From positions 4,797,001 to 4,861,000 of the forward strand of contig NZ_CP004078.1 in the NCBI RefSeq assembly GCF_000612505.1: 64,000 bases of DNA, written 5' to 3'. The notes under the pieces are model-generated. The model made no database searches and was not told the DNA's origin. It saw only the letters and a program-made list of their open reading frames with translations. This document shows, piece after piece, positions 44,951 to 54,755 of the stretch (position 1 is its first letter; each line of letters starts with the position of its first letter). The position numbers were made by a program, and so were the translations under genes. This stretch comes from Paenibacillus sabinae T27 (GTDB lineage Bacteria; Bacillota; Bacilli; Paenibacillales; Paenibacillaceae).

Positions 44951-46239
44951 TTAAGCCTTGTGTTCGTTAGCATAAGTATGAATGAGTTCCGAAAGGATGT
45001 CCACCGCCTGATTGATTTCTTCCTTGCTCACGTACAGGTTCGGCAGCAGACGGATGACATGGGTTCCCGCCGTGACGAACAGCAGCCCCTTGGACTGCCC
45101 GGCCAGAACGATGTCTGACACTGGAGCTTGGCACTCGATGCCGATCAGCAGACCTTTGCCGCGGATGTCCACCACGAATGGACAATCAGCCAGCTTCTCC
45201 TTGAGCAGCCCGGTCAAATACTCGCCGGACTCGGCCGCGCGCTGCGGAAGATTATCCTCCAGCATCGTCTCGATGGTCGCCGCTATAACCGCCGTCGCCA
45301 GCGGCGTGCCGCCAAACGTTGTGGCATGGCTGCCCGGAGTGAACGCCTCGCGCAGATAGCCCTTCGCCAGCATCACGCCCGCCGGGAAGCCGCTCGCAAT
45401 GCCTTTGGCAACCGTGAAAATATCCGGCTCAATACCGTAATACTGATGCGCGAACAATTTGCCCGTGCGGCCCATCCCGGTCTGCACCTCATCGACGATC
45501 AGCAGCAGGCCGTGCTGCTTGCACAGGGCCACAACGCTGTTCAGGAATTCCGGCTGAACCTCAAGAACGCCGCCTTCCGCCAGTACCATCTCCAGCATGA
45601 TCGCCGCTGTATTCTCACCGATGGCTGCTTCAAGCGCCGGAAGATCATGGAGCGGTACGGTCACAAAGCCCTGCGGCAGCGGCAGGAAGCCGTCTTTGAC
45701 CTTATCCTGTCCCGTTGCCGTAAGCGTCGCCAGCGTACGCCCGTGGAAGGACTGCTTGAATGTAATGACCTCGTAGCGGCCCGTTCCTTCACTTTCTGGT
45801 GGTAGCGGCGCGCCAGCTTGATCGCGGCTTCGTTCGATTCCGCTCCGCTGTTGCAGAAGAACACCTGATCCGCGCAGGTATTGGCGGTCAGCAGCTCAGC
45901 CACCTTGTCCTGCCCAGGGTTGTGGAACAGGTTGGACACATGCCACAGCGTGTCGATCTGGGCCTTCAGCTTCTCCCCGACCTTCTCCGGAGCATGCCCG
46001 AGGCTGGTTACCGCCAGACCGGAGGTGAAATCAAGATATTTATTGCCTTTATCGTCCCATACCCAGCTTCCTTTGCCTTTAACCAGACTGATATCAAATC
46101 TCGCATAGGAAGGAAAAACATGTTCCAGCTTCCCCGAAGACGCCGGCTGACTCGTCGTGCTGATTCCCGTTCCGGTGTCTGCCGCCTGCTTTTCCTTCAA
46201 AGAATGGCCCTCAACCTGCGTAAGCTTGCTCATTTCCAT
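44951..46239 (-). pseudogene. argD: Acetylornithine aminotransferase, frameshifted
   Basis: PLP-dependent transaminase of arginine synthesis. The first part (46239 to about 45785) encodes FPSYARFDISLVKGKGSW, FTSGLAVTSLGHAPEKV and NSGAESNEAAIKLARRYHQKVK. The second part continues in another frame with TGRYEVITFKQSFHGRTLAT, LLIVDEVQTGMGRTG and the PLP lysine in VAKGIASG. At the junction the minus strand reads AAG GAA CGG GCC where AAG GNA ACG GGC CGC is expected, so one base is missing near 45787. Repaired length is 429 residues, normal for ArgD. The N-terminal 30 residues are Ser/Thr rich and unusual. Either the strain relies on another transaminase, or this is a sequence error. Confidence 0.88.
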
Positions 46240-46369
46240 TCACTCTCCCTCCGCACACGCCGCTTGTCGCGACTGCCGGCATGATTTGATTTGCCCTAAA
46301 TCCAGCAGGCCTCCCGGCGTTCCGTACAAAAGCGTGCTATGCCGTTTGCCTGCTTTTCCGCTTTTTTCC

Positions 46370-47200
46370 TTAAACCCGCACGATCCGTGTGCCAATAGTC
46401 TCTCCAGACAGTACCCGCCTGAGCACTCCCGGCTCCTTGCCGTCGACGATAACGACCTCGGATACGCTGCCCTGGATGCAGTCGACCGCAGCCCGGACCT
46501 TGGGGATCATTCCCCCGTAAATCTCGCCGCTGTCGATCATTTGGTCGATCTGCGCAACCGTTACCGAAGGAAGAACCTTTTTACTGCCATCTTCCGCCGT
46601 CGTCAGAATGCCCGGCACATCCGTCACGACAATCATCTGCGGCGATTGCATGTAGGAAGCGACTGCACCGGCTGCCGTATCGGCGTTAATGTTGTACCGC
46701 TGACCGGCAGCGTCCACGCCAAGCGGCGCGATCACAGGGATGTAACCGAGTGCCAGAATACCCGCCACAATTTCCGCCTTCACCTCGGTCACATAGCCTA
46801 CGAGCCCTACCTCGTCACTGTTCGCCACGGGAGCTGCCGTAATCAGGTTGCCATCCACACCGGACAGGCCGATCGCCCTGCCGCCGCTCCCTTGAATCCG
46901 CCTTACAATCGCCTTGTTGATGCTGCCCGACAGCGTCATCTCCACGACGTCAAGCACTTCCTCGGTCGTCACCCGCAGGCCGTTCACAAAGCTGCTTTCA
47001 ATGCCAAGACGAGCCAAATTGTCCGATATAGCCGGGCCACCGCCGTGTACGATAACCGCCTTGACCCCATCCTCCTGCAGATGCCGAAGCTCATCAAAAA
47101 AAGAGTCAGGAAGCGCAGTCAGCGTACTGCCGCCGCACTTCATCACGAACATTCGCTCATTGCCCGCGCCATTCTCTTTGAAAGCACCATTTTGCGTCAT
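46370..47200 (-). CDS. argB: Acetylglutamate kinase
   Basis: Phosphorylates N-acetylglutamate. The 276 residues start with a 16-residue tail before MFVMKCGGSTL, the amino-acid-kinase phosphate loop; HGGGPAI and the later NADTAAGAVA segment follow. ATG at 47200 has AAGGAAGGAT upstream. No extended N-terminal helix for arginine feedback inhibition is evident, as in the arginine-insensitive dimeric type; with argJ recycling acetyl groups, control usually falls elsewhere. Preceded by a terminator-like hairpin at 47271. Confidence 0.97.
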   Translation of the reverse strand: MTQNGAFKENGAGNERMFVMKCGGSTLTALPDSFFDELRHLQEDGVKAVIVHGGGPAISDNLARLGIESSFVNGLRVTTEEVLDVVEMTLSGSINKAIVRRIQGSGGRAIGLSGVDGNLITAAPVANSDEVGLVGYVTEVKAEIVAGILALGYIPVIAPLGVDAAGQRYNINADTAAGAVASYMQSPQMIVVTDVPGILTTAEDGSKKVLPSVTVAQIDQMIDSGEIYGGMIPKVRAAVDCIQGSVSEVVIVDGKEPGVLRRVLSGETIGTRIVRV

Positions 47201-47270
47201 GAGTTTCGTTATCCTTCCTTATCAAAGGCTGAAATATGCCTTCATCGTATAGGTTTCATATTTTTAAAAA

Positions 47271-47284
47271 GGCCGGAAACGGCC
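47271..47284 (-). terminator. Hairpin with T-run between argJ and argB
   Basis: GGCCG-TTTC-CGGCC followed by TTTTT on the minus strand, 5 bases after the argJ stop codon. A short stem, so probably a partial terminator within the operon. Confidence 0.55.
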
Positions 47285-47288
47285 CTCT

Positions 47289-48515
47289 TTAAGTCCGGTA
47301 TGCGGCGTTAATCCGCACATAATCATAGGTCAAATCGCAGCCCCACGCGATGGCGCTGCCCTCGCCGTCCGCCAGATCAACTGTAATCAGCGTGGTATCG
47401 CCCTGCAAATAGGCCAATGCTTCCGCTTCATCAAACACGACCGGCTTCGACTGGCGCAGCACTTCGATATTTCCGAGCGAAATATCCACCTTGTCGACCG
47501 ATACGGGAACGCCCGCTCTGCCAACTGCGGCAATAATCCGTCCCCAGTTCGCATCCGCGCCGAAAATAGCGGATTTAACCAGGCTGGAGCCTACCACAGT
47601 CTTCGCAATCGCCCGGGCGGCCGCTTCGTCGGTCGCTCCGCTTACCCGCACCTCGATCAAATGAGTCGCGCCCTCGCCGTCTCTGGCGATCGCCATCGCA
47701 AGATGGCGGCACACATGCGTGAACGCCGCTGCAAAAGCTTCCCAATCCGTATGCTGTTGATCCAGCTCTTCGTTGCCGGCCAAACCGCTCGCCATCGACA
47801 CCAGCATATCGTTCGTGCTCGTATCGCCGTCTACAGTAATCATATTGAAGGTCGTGTCCGTCGCCTTGCGCAGCAGCGTCTGAAGCGCCTCCTGCCCAAT
47901 GACAGCATCCGTTGTCATAAAGCCGAGCATGGTGGCCATATTCGGATGAATCATGCCGGAACCCTTCGCCGCGCCGGCGATCAGGACTTCCGTATCTCCG
48001 ATCCGGACCTTCACGCAGCATTCCTTCTTCACCAGATCGGTCGTTAAAATCGCCTGGCAGAACTCCTCCGCCCCGTCCGCGTCGCCTGAAAGCTTCGCCG
48101 GAAGCCCAGCAAGGCCGTCGCGCACGCGGTCCATCTTCAGCAGCTCGCCGATAACGCCCGTCGATGCAACCGCCACATCGTCCTCGCTTACTCCCAAGTA
48201 ACGGGCGGCTGCCGCCCGCATTTCATAGGCATCGGCTTCGCCCTGCTCTCCGGTGCAGGCATTGGCATTGCCGCTGTTGACCACAACCGCGCGCAGAATA
48301 CCGCTGCCGAGACTCTCCCGCGTTACTTTGAGCGGGGCCGCCTGGAACAGATTCGTTGTATATACCGCCGCTGCCGTCGCCGGCACCTCGCACAGTATGG
48401 CGGCGAGGTCGTTGCGGTCGGTTTTTTTCAAGCCGCAGTGCAGGCCTCCGGATGTAAACCCTCTCGGTGTCGTAATGCTTCCGCCTTCCACGACGGTGTA
48501 CAGCTTCTCGCTCAT
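47289..48515 (-). CDS. argJ: Bifunctional ornithine acetyltransferase / N-acetylglutamate synthase
   Basis: Recycles the acetyl group from N-acetylornithine to glutamate. The 408 residues match family length. The self-cleavage site HPNMATMLGF is intact, with Thr as the N-terminal nucleophile of the beta chain. N-terminal GGITTPRGF-like (GGSITTPRGFTSGG) and the C-terminal DLTYDYVRINAAYRT are typical. I start at 48515, 20 bases after argC ends, with a weak GCGGGAAAC site; an upstream extension to 48737 overlaps argC and is not credited. Confidence 0.97.
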   Translation of the reverse strand: MSEKLYTVVEGGSITTPRGFTSGGLHCGLKKTDRNDLAAILCEVPATAAAVYTTNLFQAAPLKVTRESLGSGILRAVVVNSGNANACTGEQGEADAYEMRAAAARYLGVSEDDVAVASTGVIGELLKMDRVRDGLAGLPAKLSGDADGAEEFCQAILTTDLVKKECCVKVRIGDTEVLIAGAAKGSGMIHPNMATMLGFMTTDAVIGQEALQTLLRKATDTTFNMITVDGDTSTNDMLVSMASGLAGNEELDQQHTDWEAFAAAFTHVCRHLAMAIARDGEGATHLIEVRVSGATDEAAARAIAKTVVGSSLVKSAIFGADANWGRIIAAVGRAGVPVSVDKVDISLGNIEVLRQSKPVVFDEAEALAYLQGDTTLITVDLADGEGSAIAWGCDLTYDYVRINAAYRT

Positions 48516-48535
48516 GTCTTGTTTCCCGCTAAGCT

Positions 48536-49591
48536 TTACGGATACACAGGCGTGTAACCGAGCCCAAGGGTTTCCTCCCATCCCATCATTAAATTGAGAT
48601 TTTGAATCGCCTGCCCCGCAGCGCCTTTTACGAGATTGTCGATTACCGAAATAATCGTGACCCGGCCTGTCCGGGCATCCGCCGCAAATCCGATGTCGCA
48701 ATAGTTCGAGCCGCTGACTTCCTTCGTCGCCGGCCAAATTCCGGCATCCCGCACGCGGACAAAAGATCTTCCCTCATAATAGTTACGATATAAATCGACA
48801 AAATCCTGCTCGCTGTAAGCCCCGTTCATCCCTGCATACATCGTCGCCATAATCCCCCGTGTCATTGGAACGAGATGCGTCGTGAAGGTTACCGTTACCG
48901 GTTCCCCGGCAATCTCTGTAAGAGTCTGCTCAATCTCGGGGATATGCTGATGCTTGTTAATCTTGTAGGCTTTGAAGTTCTCATTCACTTCCGCATAATG
49001 AACGCCCACATTCACGCCGCGTCCGGCGCCCGATACGCCCGATTTCGCATCAACGATGATACTCTCCGGCTTAATCCATCCGGCCTTCAGCGCCGGAATC
49101 AGACCAAGCAGCGTCGCCGTCGGGTAGCAGCCCGGATTAGAGATGAACTCCGCGCCAGCCGCGCGATCTCCAAATACCTCACAGAGGCCGAAAACCGCCT
49201 GCTTCAAATAGCTCTCCTCCGCAGCCGGACGTTTATACCAGCGCTCGTACTCGCCGCCGTCCTTCAGCCGGAAATCGCCGGACAGGTCAACGACCTTAAG
49301 CCCCGCCTCCAGCAGCTGCGGAGCGAGCTTGGCGCTTACGCCCGCTGGCGTCGCCGTGAACACGACATCCGCCCTCTCCTTTATCTCCGCCGCATCCACG
49401 CCGTCTAGATTTCTATGAAACACGCCGGTTAAATGCGGAAACCCATTCTCAATCGGCTCTCCCGCGCTTGAAGAGGAAATCACCGAGGTAATCTCCACCT
49501 TCGGATGCCCTTGCAGCAGCCTGATCAGCTCCACGCCACCATATCCCGTCGATCCCACGATTGCCGCTCTTAACTTGCCTTCCACCGTCAT
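48536..49591 (-). CDS. argC: N-acetyl-gamma-glutamyl-phosphate reductase
   Basis: NADPH-dependent reduction of acetylglutamyl phosphate. The 351 residues have the Rossmann loop GSTGYGGVELIRLL and the catalytic cysteine in SNPGCYPTA, plus the substrate histidine region HQHIPEIEQTL. First gene of the arg cluster, with GGGAGCCGGG upstream of the ATG. The leader contains an inverted repeat CGGATAA/TTATCCG (49627-49646). Confidence 0.97.
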   Translation of the reverse strand: MTVEGKLRAAIVGSTGYGGVELIRLLQGHPKVEITSVISSSSAGEPIENGFPHLTGVFHRNLDGVDAAEIKERADVVFTATPAGVSAKLAPQLLEAGLKVVDLSGDFRLKDGGEYERWYKRPAAEESYLKQAVFGLCEVFGDRAAGAEFISNPGCYPTATLLGLIPALKAGWIKPESIIVDAKSGVSGAGRGVNVGVHYAEVNENFKAYKINKHQHIPEIEQTLTEIAGEPVTVTFTTHLVPMTRGIMATMYAGMNGAYSEQDFVDLYRNYYEGRSFVRVRDAGIWPATKEVSGSNYCDIGFAADARTGRVTIISVIDNLVKGAAGQAIQNLNLMMGWEETLGLGYTPVYP

Positions 49592-49662
49592 TTCCCGGCT
49601 CCCTTCTGCCTTTTCTTTCTATTATACCGGATAAATCGCCTTATCCGCCGTCCTAAGAAATA

Positions 49663-49697
49663 TGTATTATTATACAACCGGATTAATATAAATACAA
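49663..49697 (-). promoter_or_regulatory. argC promoter with ARG-box-like palindrome
   Basis: On the minus strand TTGTAT (49697-49692) and a consensus TATAAT (49674-49669) are exactly 17 bases apart. The near-palindrome TGTATAATAATACA (49676-49663) has the 14-bp spacing of the ArgR/AhrC box TGAATWWWWATTCA and covers the -10. Binding would block transcription when arginine is high. A second TATAAT lies nearer the gene at about 49625. Confidence 0.6.
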
Positions 49698-49777
49698 CAG
49701 ATTATGTAATATTTATACCCTGACAGTATTCCGGCTTCCTTACCCTTATCATGTGCCATTTCCACCTCCCGCTATTG

Positions 49778-49799
49778 AAAAAAAAGAAGCGCCGCTTCT
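49778..49799 (-). terminator. Terminator of the YitT-family gene
   Basis: GAAGC-GGC-GCTTC stem followed by eight T residues on the minus strand, about 20 bases after the stop codon. Confidence 0.75.
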
Positions 49800-49818
49800 C
49801 CTGTCCTCTTAGGAAAAA

Positions 49819-50703
49819 CTACGCTTCTCTCTTGAATCCTTCGCCCAGCACCTCATGCGCGTCGCTGATAATGACGAATGCTCCGGGGTCCACCGACCGG
49901 ACAATCGCCTTCAGCCGGGTCGTCTCATTCTGCCCTACAGCTACCATCAGCACCGTGCGGTTGTCGCCGGTATATCCGCCTCGGGCATCCAGCCTTGTCA
50001 GCCCCCGGTTCAAATCATGCAAAATCGCTTCCGAGATCGCCTCGGTATGATCCGAAATAATATAAGCTACCTTGGTGTAGCTAAAGCCGACTTCCAGCGC
50101 GTCGATGACCCGGCCTGTGACGAACAAGCCGATCAGCGCGTACATGGCCTGCTCCATCCCCAGCACGAATGCCGCCAGCGTAATCACCGTACCGTCCAGC
50201 AGGACGACGGACAGGGAGAAACTGAAACCGGTCAACTTCTGGATAATCTGCGCCAGAATCGTAAGACCCCCCGTCGATCCGCGTCCGCGAAAGACAAGCC
50301 CGAGGCCGAGACCGACGCCGATTCCCCCGTAGATCGAAGCCAGCAGAGGATTCGTTGTCGGTACCGGACCGTCTTTGGTCAAGTAGATAAACAGCGGCAG
50401 CACAATGCTGCCCAGCAGCGACCGGAGTCCATAGCTGCGGCCCAGAATAAGCACGCCAAGGATGAAGAGCGGGATATTAAGAGCCCACTGGGTAAAAGCC
50501 GGCTCCGCCCCGAACCACGCCTTCGCCAGGATCGACAAGCCCGATACGCCGCCGGAAGCGATCCGGTTCGGCAGCATGAACAAGTTGAAGGCGAGCGCGG
50601 TAATGAGCGAGCCGACGGTGATCATGGTTGTATCCGCAAGATGGCGGAGCGGCCCGTTAAGCGGAATAAGCGGCGGCCTGCCCCTTGTTTTCGTTGACGT
50701 CAT
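49819..50703 (-). CDS. YitT family membrane protein (DUF161/DUF2179)
   Basis: A 294-residue protein with about five hydrophobic helices (30-205) and a soluble C-terminal DUF2179 domain (about 225-290, YIISDHTEAISEAILHDLNRGLTRLDARGGYTG). Function is unknown across the family. It begins 4 bases after the prfB stop codon, with GAGGCGGAG inside the end of prfB as its ribosome site, so it is coupled to prfB. Confidence 0.9.
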   Translation of the reverse strand: MTSTKTRGRPPLIPLNGPLRHLADTTMITVGSLITALAFNLFMLPNRIASGGVSGLSILAKAWFGAEPAFTQWALNIPLFILGVLILGRSYGLRSLLGSIVLPLFIYLTKDGPVPTTNPLLASIYGGIGVGLGLGLVFRGRGSTGGLTILAQIIQKLTGFSFSLSVVLLDGTVITLAAFVLGMEQAMYALIGLFVTGRVIDALEVGFSYTKVAYIISDHTEAISEAILHDLNRGLTRLDARGGYTGDNRTVLMVAVGQNETTRLKAIVRSVDPGAFVIISDAHEVLGEGFKREA

Positions 50704-50706
50704 CCG

Positions 50707-51820
50707 TTACTCCGCCTCGGTCTTAATCTGGCTGCGCAAATAGCCGTCGATAAAGGCGTCAAGGTCGCCGTCCATAACAGCGCCGACGTTCCCGGTCTCC
50801 ACCGATGTGCGATGGTCCTTGACCATGCTGTAAGGGTGGAATACATAGGAGCGGATCTGGCTGCCCCAGGCAATGTCGGACTGCTCGCCGCGAATCTCGT
50901 CCAGCTCACGCTGTTGTTCCTCGAGCTTGCGCTCATACAGCTTGGAACGAAGCATCGTCATCGCGCGTTCCCGGTTCTTGATCTGGGAGCGTTCATTCTG
51001 GCAGGTAACGACTATGCCTGTCGGCTGGTGAGTGATCCGGACCGCCGAATCGGTCGTGTTGATATGCTGGCCGCCTGCGCCAGTGGCCCGGTACGTATCA
51101 ATCTTCAGATCCTCGGTGCGGATCTCGATGTCGATGTCTTCATTGATTTCCGGCACCACGTCGCAGGATACAAAGGAGGTATGACGGCGCCCCGAGGCGT
51201 CGAACGGGGAAATGCGAACAAGGCGGTGAACGCCTTTTTCCGCCTTCAGGTAACCGTAAGCGTTGTAGCCCTTGATGAGCAGCGTCACGCTTTTGATTCC
51301 GGCCTCATCGCCCTGCAGATAGTCCAGAACCTCCACCTTGAAGCCGCGCTTCTCGGCCCAGCGGGTGTACATCCGGTACAGCATCTGACCCCAGTCCTGG
51401 GATTCCGTTCCGCCGGCGCCCGGATGGAGCTCCAGAATAGCGTTAAGCTTGTCGTAAGGCTGATTGAGCAGAAGCTGAAGCTCGAACTCTTCCAGCTTGC
51501 TCGTCAGCGCACGGACATTTGTTCCGATCTCGACAGCCAATTCCTCGTCGCCTTCTTCTTCCGCGAGTTCCGCCATCAGCAGCGCATCATCATATTCCTG
51601 CTGCAGCTTCTGGTACTGGTCCACGCTGGATTTAACAGCGTTCATTTCGGCAATAACGCCTTGCGCCTTCTCGTTATCATCCCAGAAATCCGGAGCGGCC
51701 ATCTTCTCTTCGAAGTTGGCGATCAATTCCTGCTTCAGGTCTAAGTCAAAGAGACCCCCTAAGGTTGGTTAATTTCTTGCCGATTTCGCGCAAGTCTTGT
51801 TTTACACTTGGATCGATCAT
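50707..51820 (-). CDS. prfB: Peptide chain release factor 2, with programmed +1 frameshift
   Basis: Release factor for UGA and UAA. A 24-codon first frame (51820 to 51749, [17 protein letters not shown]...) stops at an in-frame TGA. A +1 shift at CTT TGA C continues as [16 protein letters not shown] to the end at 50707, about 370 residues in all. The anticodon-like recognition loop SPFD and the GGQ motif ([14 protein letters not shown]) are present. The frameshift site is listed separately. Downstream of secA on the same strand, with a hairpin between them, and upstream of the YitT gene. Confidence 0.97.
51745..51760 (-). promoter_or_regulatory. prfB programmed frameshift site
   Basis: On the minus strand AGGGGG-TCT-CTT-TGA-C: a Shine-Dalgarno-like AGGGGG three bases before the slippery CTT and the in-frame UGA. 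This is the classic RF2 autoregulatory element; low RF2 favours +1 slippage and more RF2. Confidence 0.96.
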
Positions 51821-51865
51821 GTTCTCACTGCACCTTTCGATTAAAGAAATGTTTATATTCATCAA

Positions 51866-51925
51866 GAAGAAACGGCCGAGCCGCTTACGGGAATCTCCCC
51901 GGCCCAGCCGTTCCTCATTTTCATC
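51866..51925 (-). terminator. Terminator-like hairpin between secA and prfB
   Basis: Minus strand: AACGGCTGGGCCG pairs with CGGCTCGGCCGTT (two mismatches), then TTTCTTCTT. Its first part (AAGAAGAAACGG) resembles the nested-hairpin repeats at 17865 and 24248. It may lower prfB expression relative to secA. Confidence 0.55.
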
Positions 51926-51955
51926 ATACCGACTTTCGTCAGTGGATTAATCAAA

Positions 51956-54463
51956 TTAAGCGTTTTGTCCGTGGCAGTTCTTGAACTTCTTGCCGCTGCC
52001 GCAAGGACAAGGATCATTGCGTCCCACCGTCGCGCCAACCGCAACCGGACGCTTCTCGGCAGGCTCGCCGTTGGTCGAGATTTTATTCTCTTCCACCACG
52101 GATTGCCGCTCCTGGTTCGTCTCGATGTGAGCCTTCATGATGTAGGTGGCCACTTCTTCCTGAATGGTTGCGGTCATTGCATTGAACATCTCAAAGCCTT
52201 CAAACTGATACTCCCGCAGCGGATCGGTACCGCCGTAGGCGCGAAGATGAATACCTTGGCGAAGCTGGTCCATCGCGTCGATATGGTCCATCCATTTGCT
52301 GTCGACGGCGCGCAGCACGATAACCTTCTCGAATTCGCGTACGAGCTCGGAGCCGAGACGTTCTTCGCGGGCCGCGTATTTTTCCAGCACCTTCTCGAAA
52401 ATAAACTCGACAATCTCGTCGGCTTCCTTGCCCCACAGATCATCGCGGGTGAGGGAGCCTTCGTCAAGGAGCTTGCTGTTCACATAATCAGCGACTTCCT
52501 GCAGCTCCCAGTTCTCGGGGATGTCGTCGCTGCAGTGCGCTTCCACAACCCGTTCGATAACCGGACGGATCATTTCCACGACGATGTCCTTAATATTATC
52601 CGACTCCAGAATTTCACGGCGCTGCTTATAAATAATTTCGCGCTGCTGGTTCATGACATCGTCATATTGGAGAACCACTTTACGGATGTCGAAGTTATTG
52701 CCTTCGACGCGTTTCTGGGCCGATTCAATCGCACGAGTAATCATCCGGCTCTCGATCGGCTGGTCCTCTTCAAACCCGAGGCGCTCCATCATATTCAGCA
52801 CATTGTCTGCGCCGAAGCGTTTCATCAGTTCGTCGCCCAGCGAAAGGTAGAACTGCGTCGAGCCCGGGTCGCCCTGACGGCCCGCCCGGCCGCGGAGCTG
52901 GTTGTCGATCCGCCGGGATTCATGGCGCTCGGTACCTATGATATGCAGTCCGCCGAGCTCCGCCACGCCTTCGCCCAGAATAATGTCGGTGCCGCGGCCC
53001 GCCATATTCGTTGCGATCGTCACGGTGCCGGGTTGTCCCGCATGCGAGATGATTTCCGCTTCCGCCGCATGATGCTTGGCGTTAAGCACCTGATGCTTGA
53101 CACCTTTACGCTTCAGCATTTCCGAGACGAGCTCGGAGTTCTCGATCGATACCGTACCAACCAGCACCGGCTGGTTCTTCTTATGGCGTTCCACAATCTC
53201 CTCGACAACAGCGTTAAACTTGCCGTTCTCGCTCTTGTAGACCACATCCGGCATATCCGCGCGCTGGTTCGCCTTGTTCGTTGGCACCTGGAGAACTTCC
53301 AGTCCGTAAATTTTCTTGAATTCCTCTTCTTCCGTCTTGGCCGTACCGGTCATGCCGGCCAGCTTGCGGTACATGCGGAAGTAGTTCTGGAACGTAATGG
53401 TAGCGAGCGTCATGCTCTCGTTCTGTACCTGGATTTCTTCCTTCGCTTCGATCGCCTGGTGCAGGCCGTCGCTGTAGCGGCGTCCCGCCATCAGGCGTCC
53501 CGTAAATTCGTCGACGATGACAACTTCGTCGTCTGTCACCACATAATCGACATCCCGGCGCATAATGACATTGGCCTTCAAGGCTTGGACGATATGGTGG
53601 TTGAGCGTAACATGGCTGTGGTCGTACAGATTCTCTATGCCAAAAGCTTTCTCGGCAATCGCCACACCTTTTTCGGTCAGAGCGACGGATTTCACCTTAA
53701 TATCCACCGTGTAGTGCTCTTCCGGCTGCAATCTCTTCACGAAACGGTCAGCGGCATAGTACAGCTCCGTCGATTTCTCGGCTTGTCCCGAAATAATGAG
53801 CGGCGTCCGCGCTTCATCGATCAGGATGGAGTCCACTTCGTCAATGATGCAAAAGAAGAGCGGGCGCTGCACCATTTGCTCCTTGTAGAGCACCATATTA
53901 TCGCGCAAATAGTCAAAACCAAATTCGTTATTCGTGCCATACGTAATATCGCAGGCATAAGCATTCTGTTTATCGGCATGGTCCATGCCGTTCAGGTTAA
54001 CCCCGACCGTCATGCCCAAGAAATTATATATTTGTCCCATTTGGGCGCTGTCGCGCTGGGCCAGGTAATCATTGACCGTAACGACATGCACGCCTTTTCC
54101 AAGGAGAGCGTTCAAGTATACCGGCAGGGTGCCGACCAGCGTCTTTCCTTCACCTGTCTTCATTTCGGCGATCCTGCCTTCATGCAGCGCCATCCCTCCG
54201 ATGAGCTGCACATCGAAATGCCGCATGCCCAGCGTACGTTTCGAAGCCTCGCGCACGGTTGCGAAAGCTTCGGGCAGAAGTTCATCCGCCGTCTCGCCTT
54301 TTTCAATCCGGGCCCGGAACTCCTCGGTCTTGGCTCTCAATGCTTCATCGGACAGCGCCTCGAATTCAGGCTCCAGCCCGTTAATGACTTCGACCGTCTT
54401 CAGCAGACGTTTGACATCGCGTTCATTCGTGTCGCCGAATATTTTTTTAACAAGTCCTAGCAT
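51956..54463 (-). CDS. secA: Preprotein translocase ATPase SecA
   Basis: The motor of the Sec pathway, cytoplasmic and membrane-associated. The 835 residues show Walker A in [10 protein letters not shown], the DEAD-like Walker B in [13 protein letters not shown], the helicase motif [11 protein letters not shown], and the C-terminal zinc site [19 protein letters not shown] used for SecB or lipid contact. ATG with AAAGGGG 9 bases upstream. Usual neighbour of prfB in Bacillota. Confidence 0.99.
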   Translation of the reverse strand: MLGLVKKIFGDTNERDVKRLLKTVEVINGLEPEFEALSDEALRAKTEEFRARIEKGETADELLPEAFATVREASKRTLGMRHFDVQLIGGMALHEGRIAEMKTGEGKTLVGTLPVYLNALLGKGVHVVTVNDYLAQRDSAQMGQIYNFLGMTVGVNLNGMDHADKQNAYACDITYGTNNEFGFDYLRDNMVLYKEQMVQRPLFFCIIDEVDSILIDEARTPLIISGQAEKSTELYYAADRFVKRLQPEEHYTVDIKVKSVALTEKGVAIAEKAFGIENLYDHSHVTLNHHIVQALKANVIMRRDVDYVVTDDEVVIVDEFTGRLMAGRRYSDGLHQAIEAKEEIQVQNESMTLATITFQNYFRMYRKLAGMTGTAKTEEEEFKKIYGLEVLQVPTNKANQRADMPDVVYKSENGKFNAVVEEIVERHKKNQPVLVGTVSIENSELVSEMLKRKGVKHQVLNAKHHAAEAEIISHAGQPGTVTIATNMAGRGTDIILGEGVAELGGLHIIGTERHESRRIDNQLRGRAGRQGDPGSTQFYLSLGDELMKRFGADNVLNMMERLGFEEDQPIESRMITRAIESAQKRVEGNNFDIRKVVLQYDDVMNQQREIIYKQRREILESDNIKDIVVEMIRPVIERVVEAHCSDDIPENWELQEVADYVNSKLLDEGSLTRDDLWGKEADEIVEFIFEKVLEKYAAREERLGSELVREFEKVIVLRAVDSKWMDHIDAMDQLRQGIHLRAYGGTDPLREYQFEGFEMFNAMTATIQEEVATYIMKAHIETNQERQSVVEENKISTNGEPAEKRPVAVGATVGRNDPCPCGSGKKFKNCHGQNA

Positions 54464-54639
54464 GGTTAACCCCTTTCATGCAACACAGATGGTGGAACCT
54501 CAGCCCATCCTCACAAAATTGAAAGGGCCGCTTAACCTCATCGATTCCGCTGCTTCATAAATTGTAACAGTTTGTAAGGGATGCCGCAATACAAGCAGAA
54601 GTTACCTGTATGGACATACCTTCATATATATACGCACAA

Positions 54640-54678
54640 GAGCCCCATTCGCTTCATGCGAATAAGGGCTCGGGATTT
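54640..54678. terminator. Hairpin between hpf and secA
   Basis: Stem GAGCCC.ATTCGC/GCGAAT.GGGCTC with a 5-base loop. The T-run (seven T) is on the plus-strand side; on the minus strand the hairpin is followed only by TTGTGCG, so termination of hpf here is plausible but weaker. The remaining bases of 54464-54755 show no gene. Confidence 0.55.
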
Positions 54679-54755
54679 TTTTCATAAAGATGACATTTCA
54701 GCTTATCCAAGGATACCCTCGAAAAGAGGCAGCCTTACTTACCGATCAATTCAGG

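Noticed and set aside
48516..48737. N-terminal extension of argJ
   Set aside because: It overlaps argC, adds residues not seen in the family, and the internal ATG gives standard length.
51965..54460. 831-codon open frame on the plus strand
   Set aside because: It is the exact antisense of secA; high third-position G+C keeps the opposite frame open. No ribosome site or recognisable domain.
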